NCBI RefSeq assembly: GCF_005116445.1
Contig: NZ_SWBQ01000002.1
Span: 186,001-250,000, forward strand
Reading direction: 5' to 3'
Length of the DNA stretch: 64,000 bases
Origin: Pedobacter frigoris
GTDB lineage: Bacteria; Bacteroidota; Bacteroidia; Sphingobacteriales; Sphingobacteriaceae
The notes under the pieces were generated by a model. The model ran no database searches and had not been told where the DNA came from. It worked only from the letters and a program-made list of their open reading frames with translations. Every line of letters starts with the position of its first letter. The first letter of the stretch is position 1. The translations under genes and the position numbers were made by a program. Shown piece by piece: positions 52,079 through 59,820 of this stretch.

Positions 52079-52389
52079 CTAAACGACTGTCAGTTGCCCT
52101 ACATATTGCGTGTCACTAACCAACTTACCATCAGCACTTACTACATGTACAACATCCCCTGTCCAATCCAGCGGAAGCTGCAACTCATACTCTTCAGCAG
52201 AACGAACCGCAGCACCCATCAGCGTCACAAATTCATCTTTAAGCGCTGCGCTAATTGAGCCGCAGTCGGCGGCTTGTTAGATTTGGCCGGACGCATCGAG
52301 ATAATGTTCTCTCCTTTTACTCTTCTACCTACGTGATTTCCCGTGAGGCCAATCATGTCGTAGTCAATTCCTCCTGTTAACTTTCCCAT
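52079..52389 (-). pseudogene. Second DUF6266-like gene, internally deleted and frameshifted
   Basis: The frame from the ATG at 52389 gives MGKLTGGIDYDMIGLTGNHV, then AKSNKPPTAAQLAQRLKMNL and a stop at 52225. From about 52245 another frame continues ALKDEFVTLMGAAVRSAEEY and SADGKLVSDTQYVGQLTVV to a stop at 52079. The first part matches the start, and the second part the end, of DUF6266-type proteins, so roughly the middle 90 residues are lost. Together with the other broken copy it shows decay of this locus. Confidence 0.6.
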
Positions 52390-52579
52390 TGTTTTTACAA
52401 TTTAAATGTTTATCAATTTGTTAATTATAAAGTCCGGCCGAACTCTTAACCACGCAGTAGCTGCGCAGCAAAACAAATATAAACACCTCAATTGCATCCT
52501 CCTACAGCACTAATCACTTTGGAACAATCTGGGACAAAATTGGAATGACTTGGGACTCCCGCGCTAAAATCCAGGCAAA

Positions 52580-52616
52580 AAAATCCCCGAACAGACAGTT
52601 CAGGGATCAAATTTTT
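52580..52616 (-). terminator. Terminator of the 55-aa gene
   Basis: Stem ATCCCTGAAC with GTTCGGGGAT (one mismatch), 5-base loop, then a run of seven U on the minus strand, 30 bp after the stop at 52647. It supports this small gene being real. Confidence 0.8.
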
Positions 52617-52646
52617 TATGATATAATTATTAAAGCTCTCTACTAT

Positions 52647-52814
52647 TTAACCACGCTTCTTGGTCTGCACAGAATGAAGTTCCAATAACTGTGGGGGTAG
52701 ACCATATTTTTCAATTCTTTTTCTCGCAGACTCCAATTTTTTTACAACAAAAGGATCATTGCTATGATTACCTATGTTGTTATCAATTGTGAAGGTTCCT
52801 TGTTTCGTTTTCAT
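52647..52814 (-). CDS. Small protein of 55 aa
   Basis: A 55-aa frame too short for most gene callers: MKTKQGTFTIDNNIGNHSND, then FVVKKLESARKRIEKYGLPP and a basic end TKKRG. The middle is a likely amphipathic helix. It has a promoter-like TTTG-N20-TATATTTA upstream (52834-52865) and a terminator downstream, so it is probably expressed. I do not recognise the family. Confidence 0.6.
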   Translation of the reverse strand: MKTKQGTFTIDNNIGNHSNDPFVVKKLESARKRIEKYGLPPQLLELHSVQTKKRG

Positions 52815-52833
52815 ACTCTTAGTCAGTTAGTTA

Positions 52834-52865
52834 TAAATATATTACTTTTTACGATGAACGACAAA
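52834..52865 (-). promoter_or_regulatory. Putative promoter of the 55-aa gene
   Basis: On the minus strand TTTG (52862-52865), 20 bp, then TATATTTA (52834-52841), one mismatch to TAnnTTTG. The start codon lies 20 bp downstream. Confidence 0.5.
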
Positions 52866-52935
52866 TGCCTCATAATTGACATTCCTTTCAAATATTTTCC
52901 ATTTGCAAATACATCTGAAAAGCCTGGCGGCATTT

Positions 52936-53081
52936 TTCTTTCAGGATTGCTTTAAATAAAGTTGTAGAAAATCTCCTTACCAAACTTGGTGTTTCCGACG
53001 AAAAAGCAGCGGAAATTTGCTGAAGTGTCCCTTGAATACGTTAGAGAAATCCGTTTGAGTTTAAACAGCAAAAACAAGTAA
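52936..53081 (+). pseudogene. C-terminal remnant of a gene, frameshifted
   Basis: One frame gives RIALNKVVENLLTKLGVSDE and KAAEIC before a stop at about 53020. Shifting by one base gives FAEVSLEYVREIRLSLNSKN and a stop at about 53081. Together they read like a continuous helical C-terminus (LGVSDEKAAE-FAEVSLEYV), similar to the ends of Rpn/PD-(D/E)XK nuclease-family proteins. Only this tail remains. Identification is tentative. Confidence 0.35.
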
Positions 53082-53089
53082 AACAGACC

Positions 53090-53425
53090 CTGTCCGCGGG
53101 TATTTGGATCTTTGGCCATTTTTAGTCCCGAGTAATTTCATATTAAGGCGTAGTTCAAGAGATCTCTCCTCTAGCCTGTGCTGAAATTTGTTTCGGTGTT
53201 GAGATGACATGGTGTGTAAGATGCCGTGCCCCCTTCTCTACTGTATGTAGGGTAAGACAATACCCTCCACTTGCCCGAACACTGCTTCTTTGCCGCTGCT
53301 CTAGCGGTCCATTTCCGGTCACGACCGAAATAGCACCGGAAGTGCAGCGCTGTTATACCCCTAGAGCAGCGGGATTGAACAGACCACAAGCTATAATCAC
53401 CCTCTGCGACTTAGCCTCAATAAAA
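53090..53425. other. GC-rich noncoding tract, probable mobile-element remnant
   Basis: A stretch of clearly higher GC than its surroundings with no supported gene. A frame on the minus strand (53171-53389) encodes a Cys/Arg-rich peptide and one at 53061-53210 a 49-aa basic peptide; neither shows gene-like composition or a promoter. The tract contains the nested palindrome at 53293-53372. No terminal inverted repeats or target duplications were found. Confidence 0.4.
53293..53372. repeat. Nested 80-bp inverted repeat
   Basis: The outer arms are a perfect 12-bp repeat, CCGCTGCTCTAG (53293-53304) and CTAGAGCAGCGG (53361-53372). Inside lie TTCCGGT and ACCGGAA, and TTTCCGGTC with GACCGAAA, giving overlapping smaller stems. 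It could form a branched cruciform or RNA. Resembles single-strand-folded recombination or transposon-end substrates, without matching attC or a known IS end. Confidence 0.7.
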
Positions 53426-53429
53426 ATCA

Positions 53430-53461
53430 TTTGTAAAACTGCCTGCATTAAAATATCTTTA
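53430..53461 (+). promoter_or_regulatory. Putative purN promoter
   Basis: TTTG (53430-53433), 20 bp, then TATCTTTA (53454-53461), one mismatch to TAnnTTTG, about 50 bp upstream of the purN ATG. It marks the right edge of the accessory island. Confidence 0.55.
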
Positions 53462-53513
53462 CAGTTGATGAAACCATCTCAGGCGGCTTCATCACAAATG
53501 AAATACACACCGG

Positions 53514-54092
53514 ATGAAAAAACGCATTGCAATATTTGCTTCAGGATCGGGATCTAACGCCCAAAAACTGATGGAACATTTTAAACGCAGTACCGAAGTG
53601 GAGATCGCACTGGTACTAACAAACAATCCGGATGCATATGTATTACAACGTGCAGACAATTTTGAGATTCCTTCGCACATCTTTGATAAAAAAGAATTCT
53701 ATCAGACTGATGGTGTAATCGATATACTGAAAAACCTGGAAATAGACCTCATCGTGCTTGCCGGCTTTTTATGGCTCATTCCTAAAAACCTTATCGCTGA
53801 ATATCCCGGCCGCATAGTAAATATCCACCCCGCCATCCTGCCTAAATACGGCGGCAAAGGTATGTATGGAGATCATGTGCACAATGCTGTAATGGCAGCA
53901 AGCGAAACTGAAGGCGGAATCACCATACACTATGTAGATGAAAACTACGATGAGGGTGAGTACATCTACCAGGCAAAATATCGCATTGATAAAGACGACA
54001 ACCTGGAGATGGTCAAGTTCAAAGGCCAGCAGCTTGAACATCAGCATTACCCGCGCATTGTAGAGACGATCATCAAAAAGATAAAAAAATAA
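53514..54092 (+). CDS. purN: Phosphoribosylglycinamide formyltransferase
   Basis: Transfers formyl from 10-formyl-THF to GAR in step 3 of purine synthesis. 192 aa with IAIFASGSGSNAQKLMEHF at the phosphate-binding end and the catalytic segment VNIHPAILPKYGGKGMYGDH carrying the Asn-x-His pair; a later acidic stretch (HYVDENYDEG) gives the catalytic Asp. Normal length. purH is 3 kb downstream, separated by a TonB receptor. Confidence 0.95.
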   Translation: MKKRIAIFASGSGSNAQKLMEHFKRSTEVEIALVLTNNPDAYVLQRADNFEIPSHIFDKKEFYQTDGVIDILKNLEIDLIVLAGFLWLIPKNLIAEYPGRIVNIHPAILPKYGGKGMYGDHVHNAVMAASETEGGITIHYVDENYDEGEYIYQAKYRIDKDDNLEMVKFKGQQLEHQHYPRIVETIIKKIKK

Positions 54093-54162
54093 TAAGCTTA
54101 TTGTAGAATAGACCGCGATTATTGAACTATTTCAATATAATCTACCATTTCTATAGATTTTA

Positions 54163-54193
54163 TTTGTTTTGATAAAGAATGTTAATATATTTG
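54163..54193 (+). promoter_or_regulatory. Promoter of the TonB receptor leader transcript
   Basis: TTTG (54163-54166), exactly 19 bp, then TATATTTG (54186-54193): a perfect match to the Bacteroidetes consensus. Transcription would begin near 54200, giving a leader of about 225 nt before the receptor gene. Confidence 0.75.
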
Positions 54194-54233
54194 CCCCACT
54201 ATGTTAACCGTAAAGTTCAAAAAACGAATAAAA

Positions 54234-54278
54234 ATGAAAGCAGATTTAAACAACTTCCTGTTGTACTGTTGTTGTTGA
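54234..54278 (+). CDS. Leader peptide ending Cys-Cys-Cys-stop
   Basis: A 14-codon frame encoding MKADLNNFLLYCCC and TGA, placed about 35 nt after the predicted transcription start and 146 nt before the TonB receptor ATG. Three adjacent Cys codons just before the stop resemble amino-acid attenuation leaders (poly-Cys leaders are known in mycobacteria upstream of cysteine genes). A hairpin follows at 54295-54320. A cysteine- or metal-responsive control of the receptor is inferred. Confidence 0.6.
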   Translation: MKADLNNFLLYCCC

Positions 54279-54294
54279 ACAATCACATTGCAAT

Positions 54295-54320
54295 CAGTTG
54301 CCGGCGATAGCGGTAACCTG
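54295..54320 (+). promoter_or_regulatory. Hairpin after the CCC leader peptide
   Basis: CAG-TTGCCG pairs with CGGTAA-C-CTG around the loop GCGATAG, 16 nt after the leader stop codon. A second potential stem, AAATCCA (54324-54330) / TGGATTT (54379-54385), lies further on. There is no U-run, so regulation may act through Rho or translation, not an intrinsic terminator. Confidence 0.5.
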
Positions 54321-54424
54321 CACAAATCCAATTAACAAAATTTCTATGCAACCCAGGAAAGGACATAAAAAACCCTAATGGATTTCTTATGGACCTACTA
54401 CAACAAAACATTTAAGTATTAATT

Positions 54425-57004
54425 ATGAAAAAAGCATTACTTTTTATCTTCACACTTCTGTTTTCGGCAAGCTATGTTTTTGCCCAAAGCACGGTAACGG
54501 GTATCATTAAAGGAGCTAACGGTGTTCCTGTACCCAAGGCAACCATATTGATCAGAGGTACTAAAATCACTACGATCGCCGACGATCAGGGTGTATTCAG
54601 TATCAGTACAAAACAAGAACCGCCATTTTATCTTCAGGTCAGTTCAGTTGGCTATAAGCCACAGGATTTCCAGGTTTTAAAATTTCAGGAAACTCCTTTG
54701 GAATTTACGCTGGTCGAAAATGCAGATCTTGATGAGATCGTCGTAACTTCAAGAAGACGTTCAGAAGTTTTACAGGATGTGCCAATTGCGATTACGGTAA
54801 TCGGTGGTCAGGCCGCAGAAAATGCTGGTGCCTTTAATGTGAACCGTTTAAAAGAGCTGGTTCCTTCTGTCCAGCTTTATGCGTCAAATGCACGTAATAC
54901 CACATTAAACATCAGGGGTCTTGGATCAACATTTGGTTTGACCAACGATGGTATTGACCCGGGAGTTGGCTTTTATGTTGATGGTGTTTACCAGGCCCGT
55001 CCTGCTGCCACCTCAACAGATTTCCTTGATATCGAGCGGATAGAGGTTTTGCGTGGTCCTCAGGGAACCTTGTTTGGCAAAAATACGACAGCGGGTGCAT
55101 TTAACATCACTACAACGAAACCGAGCGTGGTACCAACAGCCAAAGCAGAATTTAGTGTCGGCAACTATAATTTTATCCAGGCGAAGGCCTCAGTTTCCGG
55201 AGCTATAGCGAAAAATCTTGCTGCAAAGTTATCTTTGTCAGGCACACAAAGAGATGGTACGATCACTAACGTGACGGAAGAACGCAAATACAGCGGTCAA
55301 AACAACCTTGGTTTAAAAGGTCAGCTATATTACACTTCTTCAGAAAGATTACAGATATTGCTGAGCGGCGATGCGAGTTTCCAGCACCCTGCCGGCTATC
55401 CTTTAGTTGTCGCAGGCATCACTCCGACTGAAAGAAGTGCCTATCGCCAATATGCTAAAATCATCAGTGACCTTGGCTATCAGCAGCCTAAAGTAGATCC
55501 TTTTTCGAGACAGATCTATACCAATACACCGTGGAAACAAAATCAATCTATTGGTGGGGTATCTGTAAATATAGATTACAAAATTGGCAATGGAACATTA
55601 ACCTCTACTACAGCATGGAGATTCTGGAACTGGGATCCTACAAACGACAGGGATTTTACGGAATTTTCTGCCTTGACAAAATCGCAGGGTAACTCCCGTC
55701 ATGACCAATACTCGCAGGAGGTCAGATACGCTGGTAACATTGCCGAAAAAGTAAGTGGTGTAATTGGAGTATTTGCCCTGGCACAAAATTTAAAAGGCTT
55801 GTCTCAGACTGAAGAGGTTGGCAAAGATCAGTGGAGATTCGTTCAAACGTCCGCCTCAGGTACTCAGGCAGGATATTCAACTCCTGGTCTGTTAGATGGT
55901 TACGGCATCAAGACCAATTCTACCATTAAGTCGCTAAGTGCTGCAATTTTTGCACAGGCTGACTGGGAATTTGCCGAACACCTGCATATCCTGCCGGGCC
56001 TGAGATTCACTTATGATAAAAAAAATGTGGATTATGACAGGACAACGTATGGCGGCCTTCAAACTTCTGATGCTGCCTTATTAGTACTCAAAACTGCTGT
56101 TTATGCCAATCAAAAATTCAACACCAGTACAGATAACGAGAATCTGTCAGGTAACGTCACCGTATCATACCGCCCTACTACCAGGTTAAATGTCTACGGT
56201 ACGTTCTCTACTGCCTACAAACCGGTTGGTGTGAACGTCGGTGGTTTGCCAACAACTGCGACGGGAGAAGCGGATCTTTCTCTTGCTGTAGTAAAACCCG
56301 AATATGTTCAGCATTATGAGATAGGTGCCAAAACTAAACCCGTGAAAGGTGCCATTTTAAACATCACGGCTTTTCAAACTGATATCAAAGATTACCAAAC
56401 CAATGTACAGTCACCACAATTAGGAGTAAACAGGGGTTATCTTGCCAATGCTGAAAAAGTGATCGTAAAAGGACTGGAAATCGATGGAACCTATCAACTG
56501 GGAAGATTCCTGAGTTTAAACGCCGCAGTAGCTTATCTTGATGGCAAATATGACAAATTTACTAACGCACCGCTTCCATTGGAAGAAACGGGACATACTG
56601 AACTTGTAAACAATGTAGCTACCCAGGTTGCATTTAAAGATGCTTCAGGAGGCAGATTGCCGGGTATCTCGAAATGGAACACTTCTGGTGGTGCGGAGGT
56701 GAGTATTCATGGTAAAGTGGGCACAAGAGATGGCAGATTCTTTATCGCTGGTGATATAAGTTACCGCTCAGAGTACTCTTCAAATCCAACACCTTCAAAA
56801 GTGCTGAATGTGGAAGGCTATACCTTGCTGAACGCCAGATTTGGATTTAAATCAGACAAGATCTCCATCTTCGGATGGAGCAGAAATATTGGAAATACCA
56901 AATATTTCGAACAGCTGCAGGCTGCTGCCGGTAATTCAGGATTGTATGCCGGTGTACTTGGTGATCCAAGAACTTTTGGGGCCACACTCCGTTTTGCTTT
57001 CTAA
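54425..57004 (+). CDS. TonB-dependent receptor
   Basis: 859-aa outer-membrane receptor with signal peptide KKALLFIFTLLFSASYVFAQ, a carboxypeptidase-like domain (TGIIKGANGVPVPKATILIR) at about 24-100, TonB box-like DEIVVTSRR, plug (VQLYASNARNTTLNIRGLGS; IEVLRGPQGTLFGKNTTAGA) and a barrel ending PRTFGATLRFAF. It resembles the NTTAGAFN-type receptors that take up small ligands such as siderophores, and no SusD gene is adjacent. The upstream leader carries the Cys-rich peptide, suggesting control by sulfur or a thiol-binding metal. Confidence 0.93.
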   Translation: MKKALLFIFTLLFSASYVFAQSTVTGIIKGANGVPVPKATILIRGTKITTIADDQGVFSISTKQEPPFYLQVSSVGYKPQDFQVLKFQETPLEFTLVENADLDEIVVTSRRRSEVLQDVPIAITVIGGQAAENAGAFNVNRLKELVPSVQLYASNARNTTLNIRGLGSTFGLTNDGIDPGVGFYVDGVYQARPAATSTDFLDIERIEVLRGPQGTLFGKNTTAGAFNITTTKPSVVPTAKAEFSVGNYNFIQAKASVSGAIAKNLAAKLSLSGTQRDGTITNVTEERKYSGQNNLGLKGQLYYTSSERLQILLSGDASFQHPAGYPLVVAGITPTERSAYRQYAKIISDLGYQQPKVDPFSRQIYTNTPWKQNQSIGGVSVNIDYKIGNGTLTSTTAWRFWNWDPTNDRDFTEFSALTKSQGNSRHDQYSQEVRYAGNIAEKVSGVIGVFALAQNLKGLSQTEEVGKDQWRFVQTSASGTQAGYSTPGLLDGYGIKTNSTIKSLSAAIFAQADWEFAEHLHILPGLRFTYDKKNVDYDRTTYGGLQTSDAALLVLKTAVYANQKFNTSTDNENLSGNVTVSYRPTTRLNVYGTFSTAYKPVGVNVGGLPTTATGEADLSLAVVKPEYVQHYEIGAKTKPVKGAILNITAFQTDIKDYQTNVQSPQLGVNRGYLANAEKVIVKGLEIDGTYQLGRFLSLNAAVAYLDGKYDKFTNAPLPLEETGHTELVNNVATQVAFKDASGGRLPGISKWNTSGGAEVSIHGKVGTRDGRFFIAGDISYRSEYSSNPTPSKVLNVEGYTLLNARFGFKSDKISIFGWSRNIGNTKYFEQLQAAAGNSGLYAGVLGDPRTFGATLRFAF

Positions 57005-57033
57005 TTGAATATTTCAATAGCTATATAAAAAAG

Positions 57034-57064
57034 AATCCCGGCAGCCATGTCCGGGATTCTTTTT
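57034..57064 (+). terminator. Terminator of the TonB receptor gene
   Basis: Stem GAATCCCGG with its complement CCGGGATTC around GCAGCCATGT, followed by a long T-run and preceded by an A-run. Bidirectional in form. Confidence 0.9.
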
Positions 57065-57129
57065 TATGCTCGCTAATCATTCCTCATCATGTCACTACTT
57101 TCCCCTACTTAAAATACTAAAAACTACCA

Positions 57130-57160
57130 TTTGCCATTAAAAGAAAAACGGGTATCTTTG
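57130..57160 (+). promoter_or_regulatory. purH promoter
   Basis: TTTG (57130-57133), exactly 19 bp, then TATCTTTG (57153-57160): a perfect match to TTTG-N19-TAnnTTTG, 20 bp before the purH ATG. Confidence 0.8.
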
Positions 57161-57180
57161 CGGCTCAAAATTTTTCTCCA

Positions 57181-58707
57181 ATGAGTCAATCCATAAAGAT
57201 CAAAAACGCTTTAATTTCAGTTTATTACAAAGATGGTTTAGAACCTCTGGTTCGTTTACTTGCACAGCAAGGTGTACAGTTATTCTCTACAGGAGGCACT
57301 GAACAGTTTATTAAAGACCTGAATATACCTGTTACTGCTGTTGAAGACCTTACTGGCTACCCTTCAATTTTAGGCGGAAGGGTTAAAACTTTACATCCCA
57401 AAGTATTCGGCGGTATCTTAAACCGCAGAAACTTAACTTCTGACCAGGAGCAAATTGCTCAGTACGAGATCCCGGAAATAGACCTGGTCATCGTAGACTT
57501 ATACCCTTTTGAAGAAACACTTAAAGCTGGTGGAACTGAAGAAGAAATTATTGAAAAGATCGACATTGGCGGTATTTCCTTAATCAGGGCTGCTGCAAAG
57601 AACTTTAATGATGTAGTAATCCTTGCGTCTAAAGATGATTATTCAACTTTACAGGTGCAACTGGAGGCTCAAAACGGAGAGACTACACTTGAACAACGTA
57701 AGGCATTCGCTAAAAAAGCCTTTCATACCTCATCTAACTATGATACTGCGATCTTCAATTATTTCAATACTGAAGAGCCGCTTACGGTATTTAAACATAG
57801 CATCGCGCAGGCACAAACTTTAAGATATGGTGAAAACCCACATCAGCAAGGTGTATTCTATGGTAATCTTGATGAAATGTTTACCAAATTGAATGGTAAA
57901 GAACTTTCATACAACAACCTGGTAGACGTAGATGCTGCTGTTGCGCTGATAGATGAGTTTACAGAGCCTACTTTTGCAATCTTGAAACATACCAATGCTT
58001 GCGGACTGGCTTCAAAACCAAGTATCCTTGATGCATGGAACGTTGCATTGGCTTGCGATCCTGTTTCCGCTTTTGGTGGTGTACTGATCGCCAACCGCGA
58101 AATTGACTTGACTACTGCTACAGAGATCAATAAGTTATTTTTTGAAGTATTGATCGCTCCTTCATATCAGCCGGAAGCTGTAGAACTTTTCCGCGCTAAA
58201 AAGAACAGAGTGATTTTACAGCGTAATGAAGTAGAACTGAGCAAAAAACAATTCAAGACTTTATTGAACGGTGTAATTGAACAGGATAAAGACCTGATTA
58301 TTGAAGGTCCGGAGCAAATGACCACAGTGACTGAAAAAGCACCTACTGCACAGGAATTGAAAGATTTGTTCTTCGCCAATAAGATCGTTAAACATACCAA
58401 ATCAAATACCATAGTTTTTGTGAAGGACGACCAGCTTTTATCAAGCGGTGTAGGCCAAACTTCAAGGGTTGATGCCTTAAAACAGGCAATTGTCAAGGCT
58501 GATGCTTTTGGCTTCGATCTAAAAGGCTCAGTGATGGCGTCTGATGCATTTTTCCCTTTCCCTGATTGTGTTGAAATTGCTTCTGAAGCCGGAATTACTG
58601 CAGTTTTGCAGCCAGGAGGCTCGATAAAAGATGCAGATTCAATCAATAAGGCAAATGAAAAAGGAATTGCTATGGTTACTACAGGTATCAGACATTTTAA
58701 ACACTAA
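57181..58707 (+). CDS. purH: Bifunctional AICAR formyltransferase / IMP cyclohydrolase
   Basis: Performs the last two steps of IMP synthesis. 508 aa: N-terminal MGS-type cyclohydrolase (about 1-195; LFSTGGTEQFIKDL, GRVKTLHPKVFGGIL) and C-terminal formyltransferase (LRYGENPHQQGVFYG, ILKHTNACGLAS, VSAFGGVLIANR). Both active centres appear complete. It has its own promoter and ends 87 bp before mreB. Confidence 0.97.
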   Translation: MSQSIKIKNALISVYYKDGLEPLVRLLAQQGVQLFSTGGTEQFIKDLNIPVTAVEDLTGYPSILGGRVKTLHPKVFGGILNRRNLTSDQEQIAQYEIPEIDLVIVDLYPFEETLKAGGTEEEIIEKIDIGGISLIRAAAKNFNDVVILASKDDYSTLQVQLEAQNGETTLEQRKAFAKKAFHTSSNYDTAIFNYFNTEEPLTVFKHSIAQAQTLRYGENPHQQGVFYGNLDEMFTKLNGKELSYNNLVDVDAAVALIDEFTEPTFAILKHTNACGLASKPSILDAWNVALACDPVSAFGGVLIANREIDLTTATEINKLFFEVLIAPSYQPEAVELFRAKKNRVILQRNEVELSKKQFKTLLNGVIEQDKDLIIEGPEQMTTVTEKAPTAQELKDLFFANKIVKHTKSNTIVFVKDDQLLSSGVGQTSRVDALKQAIVKADAFGFDLKGSVMASDAFFPFPDCVEIASEAGITAVLQPGGSIKDADSINKANEKGIAMVTTGIRHFKH

Positions 58708-58794
58708 TTTATTTACTACTGAATACAATAAAAAGACGTAGTTTTACATTAGTATAGTACATAGAATTTTTTATACTTAAATTATCACCTATAA

Positions 58795-59817
58795 ATGGGT
58801 TTATTTAATTGGTTTACGCAAGAGGTTGCTATCGACTTAGGTACCGCAAACACCTTGATCATACATAACGATAAAGTAGTAGTTGATGAACCTTCAATTG
58901 TTGCTTTTGACAGACAAACAAATAAGATTATAGCTATTGGCCGACAGGCCATGCAGATGGAAGGTAAGACGCACGACAATATCCGTACGGTCAGGCCTTT
59001 GAAAGACGGTGTTATCGCCGACTTTAATGCTGCTGAAGCCATGATCAAAGGTATGATCCGCATGTTAAACGGCGGTAAAGGCTGGATGTTTCCTTCTTTG
59101 AGAATGGTAATCTGTATTCCTTCGGGCATTACAGAGGTAGAGAAACGTGCGGTAAGGGATTCGGCAGAAATTGCCGGTGCGAAGGAAGTATACCTGATCC
59201 ACGAACCAATGGCTGCAGCTGTGGGTATTGGTATTGATGTGGAAGAACCAATGGGTAATATGATCATTGATATAGGTGGCGGTACAACAGAAATTGCTGT
59301 AATCGCATTATCAGGTATTGTATGCGACCAGTCTATCCGCGTAGCGGGTGATAACTTTGACTCTGATATTGTTAATTATATCCGTCGCCAGCACAACATC
59401 ATGATTGGTGACCGTACAGCTGAGAAAATTAAGATCGAAGTTGGCGCTGCATTGCCTGAGCTTCAGGATCCTCCTGCTGATTTTGCAGTACAGGGAAGGG
59501 ATTTGATGACAGGTGTGCCTAAGCAGATCACAGTTTCTTACACAGAAATTGCACATTGCCTTGACAAGTCAATTTCAAAGATTGAAGAAGCAATTCTTAA
59601 AGCATTGGAGATCACTCCTCCTGAGCTTTCCGCTGATATTTACCAGACTGGTATTTACCTTACCGGTGGTGGCGCATTGCTTCGCGGGTTGGATAAACGT
59701 GTGGCGGCAAAAACTAAGTTACCTGTTCACGTTGCAGAAGATCCTCTTCGTGCGGTTGTACGCGGTACAGGTATCGCCTTGAAAAACATAGGTGGTTTTA
59801 AATTTTTAATGCAGTAA
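58795..59817 (+). CDS. mreB: Rod shape-determining protein MreB
   Basis: Bacterial actin that organises the elongasome, 340 aa. Actin-fold nucleotide motifs are AIDLGTANTLI (phosphate 1), IDIGGGTTEIAVI (phosphate 2) and TGGGALLRG (adenosine). IYIHEPMAAAVGIGI-type connect region is present (LIHEPMAAAVGIGIDVE). First gene of the mre-mrd cluster. Confidence 0.97.
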   Translation: MGLFNWFTQEVAIDLGTANTLIIHNDKVVVDEPSIVAFDRQTNKIIAIGRQAMQMEGKTHDNIRTVRPLKDGVIADFNAAEAMIKGMIRMLNGGKGWMFPSLRMVICIPSGITEVEKRAVRDSAEIAGAKEVYLIHEPMAAAVGIGIDVEEPMGNMIIDIGGGTTEIAVIALSGIVCDQSIRVAGDNFDSDIVNYIRRQHNIMIGDRTAEKIKIEVGAALPELQDPPADFAVQGRDLMTGVPKQITVSYTEIAHCLDKSISKIEEAILKALEITPPELSADIYQTGIYLTGGGALLRGLDKRVAAKTKLPVHVAEDPLRAVVRGTGIALKNIGGFKFLMQ

Positions 59818-59820
59818 GGA

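Noticed and set aside
52764..52955. Plus-strand 63-codon frame
   Set aside because: It overlaps the 55-aa gene and its promoter on the other strand, and lacks its own signals.
53061..53210. Minus-strand 49-codon basic frame
   Set aside because: It overlaps the plus-strand remnant, which has the better coding character, and no expression signals were seen.
53171..53389. Minus-strand 72-codon frame in the GC-rich tract
   Set aside because: Cys/Arg-rich composition, runs through the nested palindrome, no promoter; probably an accident of high GC.
54346..54415. Two further mini frames in the TonB receptor leader (10 and 8 codons)
   Set aside because: They carry no distinctive residue pattern and such short frames are expected by chance; only the Cys-rich one is listed.
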